From Streptococcus sp. (GTDB taxonomy: Bacteria; Bacillota; Bacilli; Lactobacillales; Streptococcaceae), in contig NZ_JAPJPF010000060.1 of NCBI RefSeq assembly GCF_030825805.1, positions 1 through 7,263 of the forward strand: a stretch of DNA of 7,263 nt, written 5' to 3'. Under the pieces are notes generated by a model. It saw only the letters and a list, made by a program, of their open reading frames with translations, made no database searches and was not told where the DNA came from. The position numbers were made by a program, and so were the translations under genes. Shown here piece after piece: positions 5,621 through 7,263 of this stretch. Each line of letters opens with the position of its first letter. The stretch's first letter is position 1.

Positions 5621-7165
5621 ATGACAATAACTGACGAAATTAAAAAACGCCGTACCTTTGCCATCATCTCCCACCCGGATGCTGGTAAAACGACGATTAC
5701 AGAGCAATTGCTCTATTTTGGGGGAGAGATTCGGGAAGCTGGTACTGTTAAAGGAAAGAAAACTGGAAACTTTGCCAAGTCTGACTGGATGGATATCGAA
5801 AAACAACGTGGGATTTCGGTAACCTCATCTGTCATGCAGTTTGACTATGATGGGAAAAGGGTCAACATCCTTGATACACCAGGGCACGAGGACTTTTCAG
5901 AAGATACTTATCGGACCTTGATGGCAGTGGATGCTGCGGTCATGGTGGTGGACTCTGCCAAGGGTATCGAGGCCCAAACCAAGAAATTGTTTGAGGTTGT
6001 CAAACACCGTGGGATTCCAGTCTTCACTTTTATGAATAAGCTGGACCGTGATGGCCGTGAGCCATTGGATCTCTTGCAAGAATTGGAAGAAGTCTTGGGC
6101 ATCGCTAGCTACCCGATGAATTGGCCAATCGGGATGGGGAAAGCCTTTGAGGGGCTCTATGATCTCTATAACCAACGCTTGGAACTTTATAAAGGAGACG
6201 AACGCTTTGCAAGTCTAGAAGATGGAGATAAGCTCTTTGCTAATAACCCCTTCTACGAACAAGTGAAAGACGATATCGAACTCTTGCAAGAAGCAGGAAA
6301 TGAATTCTCTGAAGAAGCTATTCTTGCAGGTGAATTAACTCCAGTTTTCTTTGGTTCAGCTTTGACCAACTTCGGAGTACAGACTTTCTTGGAAACCTTC
6401 TTGAAGTTTGCTCCAGAGCCTCATGGGCATAAGAAAACAGACGGAGAGATTGTTGATCCATATGACAAGGATTTCTCAGGCTTTGTCTTTAAAATCCAAG
6501 CCAATATGGACCCTCGTCACCGCGACCGGATCGCCTTTGTTCGGATCGTATCGGGTGAATTTGAGCGGGGGATGAGTGTTAACCTCCCTCGTACCGGTAA
6601 GGGTGCTAAGCTATCTAATGTCACCCAGTTTATGGCCGAAAGCCGTGAAAATGTGACCAATGCTGTAGCAGGAGATATCATCGGGGTTTACGATACTGGT
6701 ACTTATCAGGTTGGAGACACGCTGACAGTTGGCAAAAACAAGTTCGAATTTGAACCACTGCCAACCTTTACGCCTGAAATCTTCATGAAGGTATCTGCCA
6801 AGAATGTCATGAAGCAAAAGTCCTTCCATAAGGGAATCGAGCAATTGGTGCAAGAAGGAGCTATTCAGCTTTATACCAACTACCAAACGGGTGAATACAT
6901 GTTGGGAGCTGTTGGTCAATTGCAGTTTGAGGTCTTTAAACACCGAATGGAAAATGAGTACAATGCAGAAGTCGTTATGAGTCCAATGGGTAAAAAGACT
7001 GTTCGCTGGATCAAACCTGAAGATTTAGATGAGCGCATGTCTTCAAGTAGAAACATTCTGGCCAAAGACCGCTTTGACCAGCCTGTCTTTCTCTTTGAAA
7101 ACGACTTTGCCCTCCGCTGGTTTGCGGACAAGTATCCAGATGTTGAACTAGAGGAAAAGATGTGA
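5621..7165 (+). CDS. prfC: Peptide chain release factor 3 (RF3)
   Basis: RF3 is a cytoplasmic translational GTPase that speeds release of RF1 and RF2 from the ribosome after peptide release. The 514-residue protein has the G-domain motifs in order: G1 SHPDAGKTT (17-25), the switch I region QRGISVTSS (62-70), G3 DTPGHED (85-91), G4 NKLD (139-142) and G5 GSA (245-247). Beta-barrel domain II (about 285-380) and the C-terminal RF3 domain (about 385-510) follow. Length and sequence match streptococcal RF3 as I remember it. The start at 5621 is supported by GAGGA (5609-5613), seven bases upstream, and by the family's usual start just before [19 protein letters not shown]. The gene has its own promoter, an operator-like palindrome and a leader with an ATG-TAG mini-ORF, and no cotranscribed neighbour within the window. 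It is complete, with all GTPase motifs intact. Confidence 0.98.
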   Translation: MTITDEIKKRRTFAIISHPDAGKTTITEQLLYFGGEIREAGTVKGKKTGNFAKSDWMDIEKQRGISVTSSVMQFDYDGKRVNILDTPGHEDFSEDTYRTLMAVDAAVMVVDSAKGIEAQTKKLFEVVKHRGIPVFTFMNKLDRDGREPLDLLQELEEVLGIASYPMNWPIGMGKAFEGLYDLYNQRLELYKGDERFASLEDGDKLFANNPFYEQVKDDIELLQEAGNEFSEEAILAGELTPVFFGSALTNFGVQTFLETFLKFAPEPHGHKKTDGEIVDPYDKDFSGFVFKIQANMDPRHRDRIAFVRIVSGEFERGMSVNLPRTGKGAKLSNVTQFMAESRENVTNAVAGDIIGVYDTGTYQVGDTLTVGKNKFEFEPLPTFTPEIFMKVSAKNVMKQKSFHKGIEQLVQEGAIQLYTNYQTGEYMLGAVGQLQFEVFKHRMENEYNAEVVMSPMGKKTVRWIKPEDLDERMSSSRNILAKDRFDQPVFLFENDFALRWFADKYPDVELEEKM

Positions 7166-7172
7166 TTCAGTA

Positions 7173-7206
7173 AGTCTACTTGATTGCAAAGCAATCTAAG
7201 TAGACT
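7173..7206 (+). terminator. Long hairpin after prfC (possible terminator or processing site without a T-run)
   Basis: AGTCTACTTGATTGC (7173-7187) pairs with GCAATC (7191-7196) and AAGTAGACT (7198-7206): 15 base pairs, one bulged T (7197) and a three-base loop. It begins seven bases after the prfC stop. No T-run follows, so it is not a textbook intrinsic terminator; it may protect the 3' end or act together with the next hairpin. Confidence 0.5.
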
Positions 7207-7208
7207 AC

Positions 7209-7263
7209 GAGGCTGGGACAAAAGTCCTAGCCTCTCAATTGTCTTTGGATTATCGAGCAAGAC
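7209..7263 (+). repeat. GAGGCTGGGAC hairpin and left part of a streptococcal interspersed repeat (cut by window edge)
   Basis: GAGGCTGGGAC (7209-7219) pairs with GTCCTAGCCTC (7224-7234) across an AAAA loop: 11 base pairs, one G-T wobble. The hairpin and the following ATTATCGAGCAAGAC (7249-7263) resemble, from memory, a common intergenic sequence in mitis/sanguinis-group streptococci. In those genomes the sequence continues into the block whose other end is at positions 1-46 of this window. The pairing is seen; the repeat identity is recall. Confidence 0.5.

Noticed and set aside
5525..5806. Minus-strand ORF across the prfC leader and start
   Set aside because: It overlaps the consensus promoter, the leader and the conserved GTPase start on the other strand, and shows no domain.
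6611..6943. Minus-strand ORFs inside prfC (also 5897-6175 and 6916-7260)
   Set aside because: They are antisense to a strongly conserved gene and have no independent evidence.

Overview
The window looks like chromosomal DNA of a viridans streptococcus, most likely the mitis/sanguinis/parasanguinis side of the genus. The Ddl, MurF and RF3 proteins read like the streptococcal orthologues almost residue for residue. The base composition is moderately AT-rich, and the edges carry intergenic hairpin sequences that I recall as common in these genomes. The species assignment is an inference from memory, not a search result. All seven genes lie on the + strand and every one appears intact.

Layout. 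Positions 1-60 hold the end of an upstream terminator/repeat element. A promoter with an extended -10 (about 74-102) then drives ddl (186-1232). A terminator-like hairpin whose T-run touches the murF ribosome binding site (1251-1314) separates ddl from murF (1321-2691). murF overlaps a Nudix hydrolase gene (2681-3292) by 11 bases. Three paralogous genes for multi-spanning membrane proteins of the TMEM164-related (YwaF/TIGR02206) family follow at 3322-4023, 4052-4741 and 4754-5434, with gaps of only 29, 28 and 12 bases. A strong intrinsic terminator (5443-5481) closes this unit. A new unit starts with a near-perfect palindrome (5484-5508) that covers the -35 of a consensus promoter (5503-5531). 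Its leader of about 83 nt contains a complete ribosome binding site followed by ATG-TAG, and then prfC (5621-7165). Two hairpins and the start of a second repeat end the window. No gene-free stretch exceeds 300 bases; the two longest are the 185 bases before ddl and the 186 bases before prfC.

How the genes fit together. Ddl makes D-Ala-D-Ala and MurF adds it to UDP-MurNAc-tripeptide, so the first two genes are consecutive steps of cytoplasmic peptidoglycan precursor synthesis. The Nudix protein probably hydrolyses a nucleoside-diphosphate derivative. The three membrane proteins belong to a family that NCBI names as acyltransferase-related, but their role in bacteria is unknown to me; the operon context only hints at envelope lipid or wall biology. 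prfC encodes release factor 3, a translation-termination GTPase, and is independently transcribed.

The most notable points are the tandem trio of membrane proteins, whose middle copy has lost a conserved Cys and Asp, and the prfC control region, which combines an operator-like palindrome with a start-stop mini-ORF in front of a release-factor gene.
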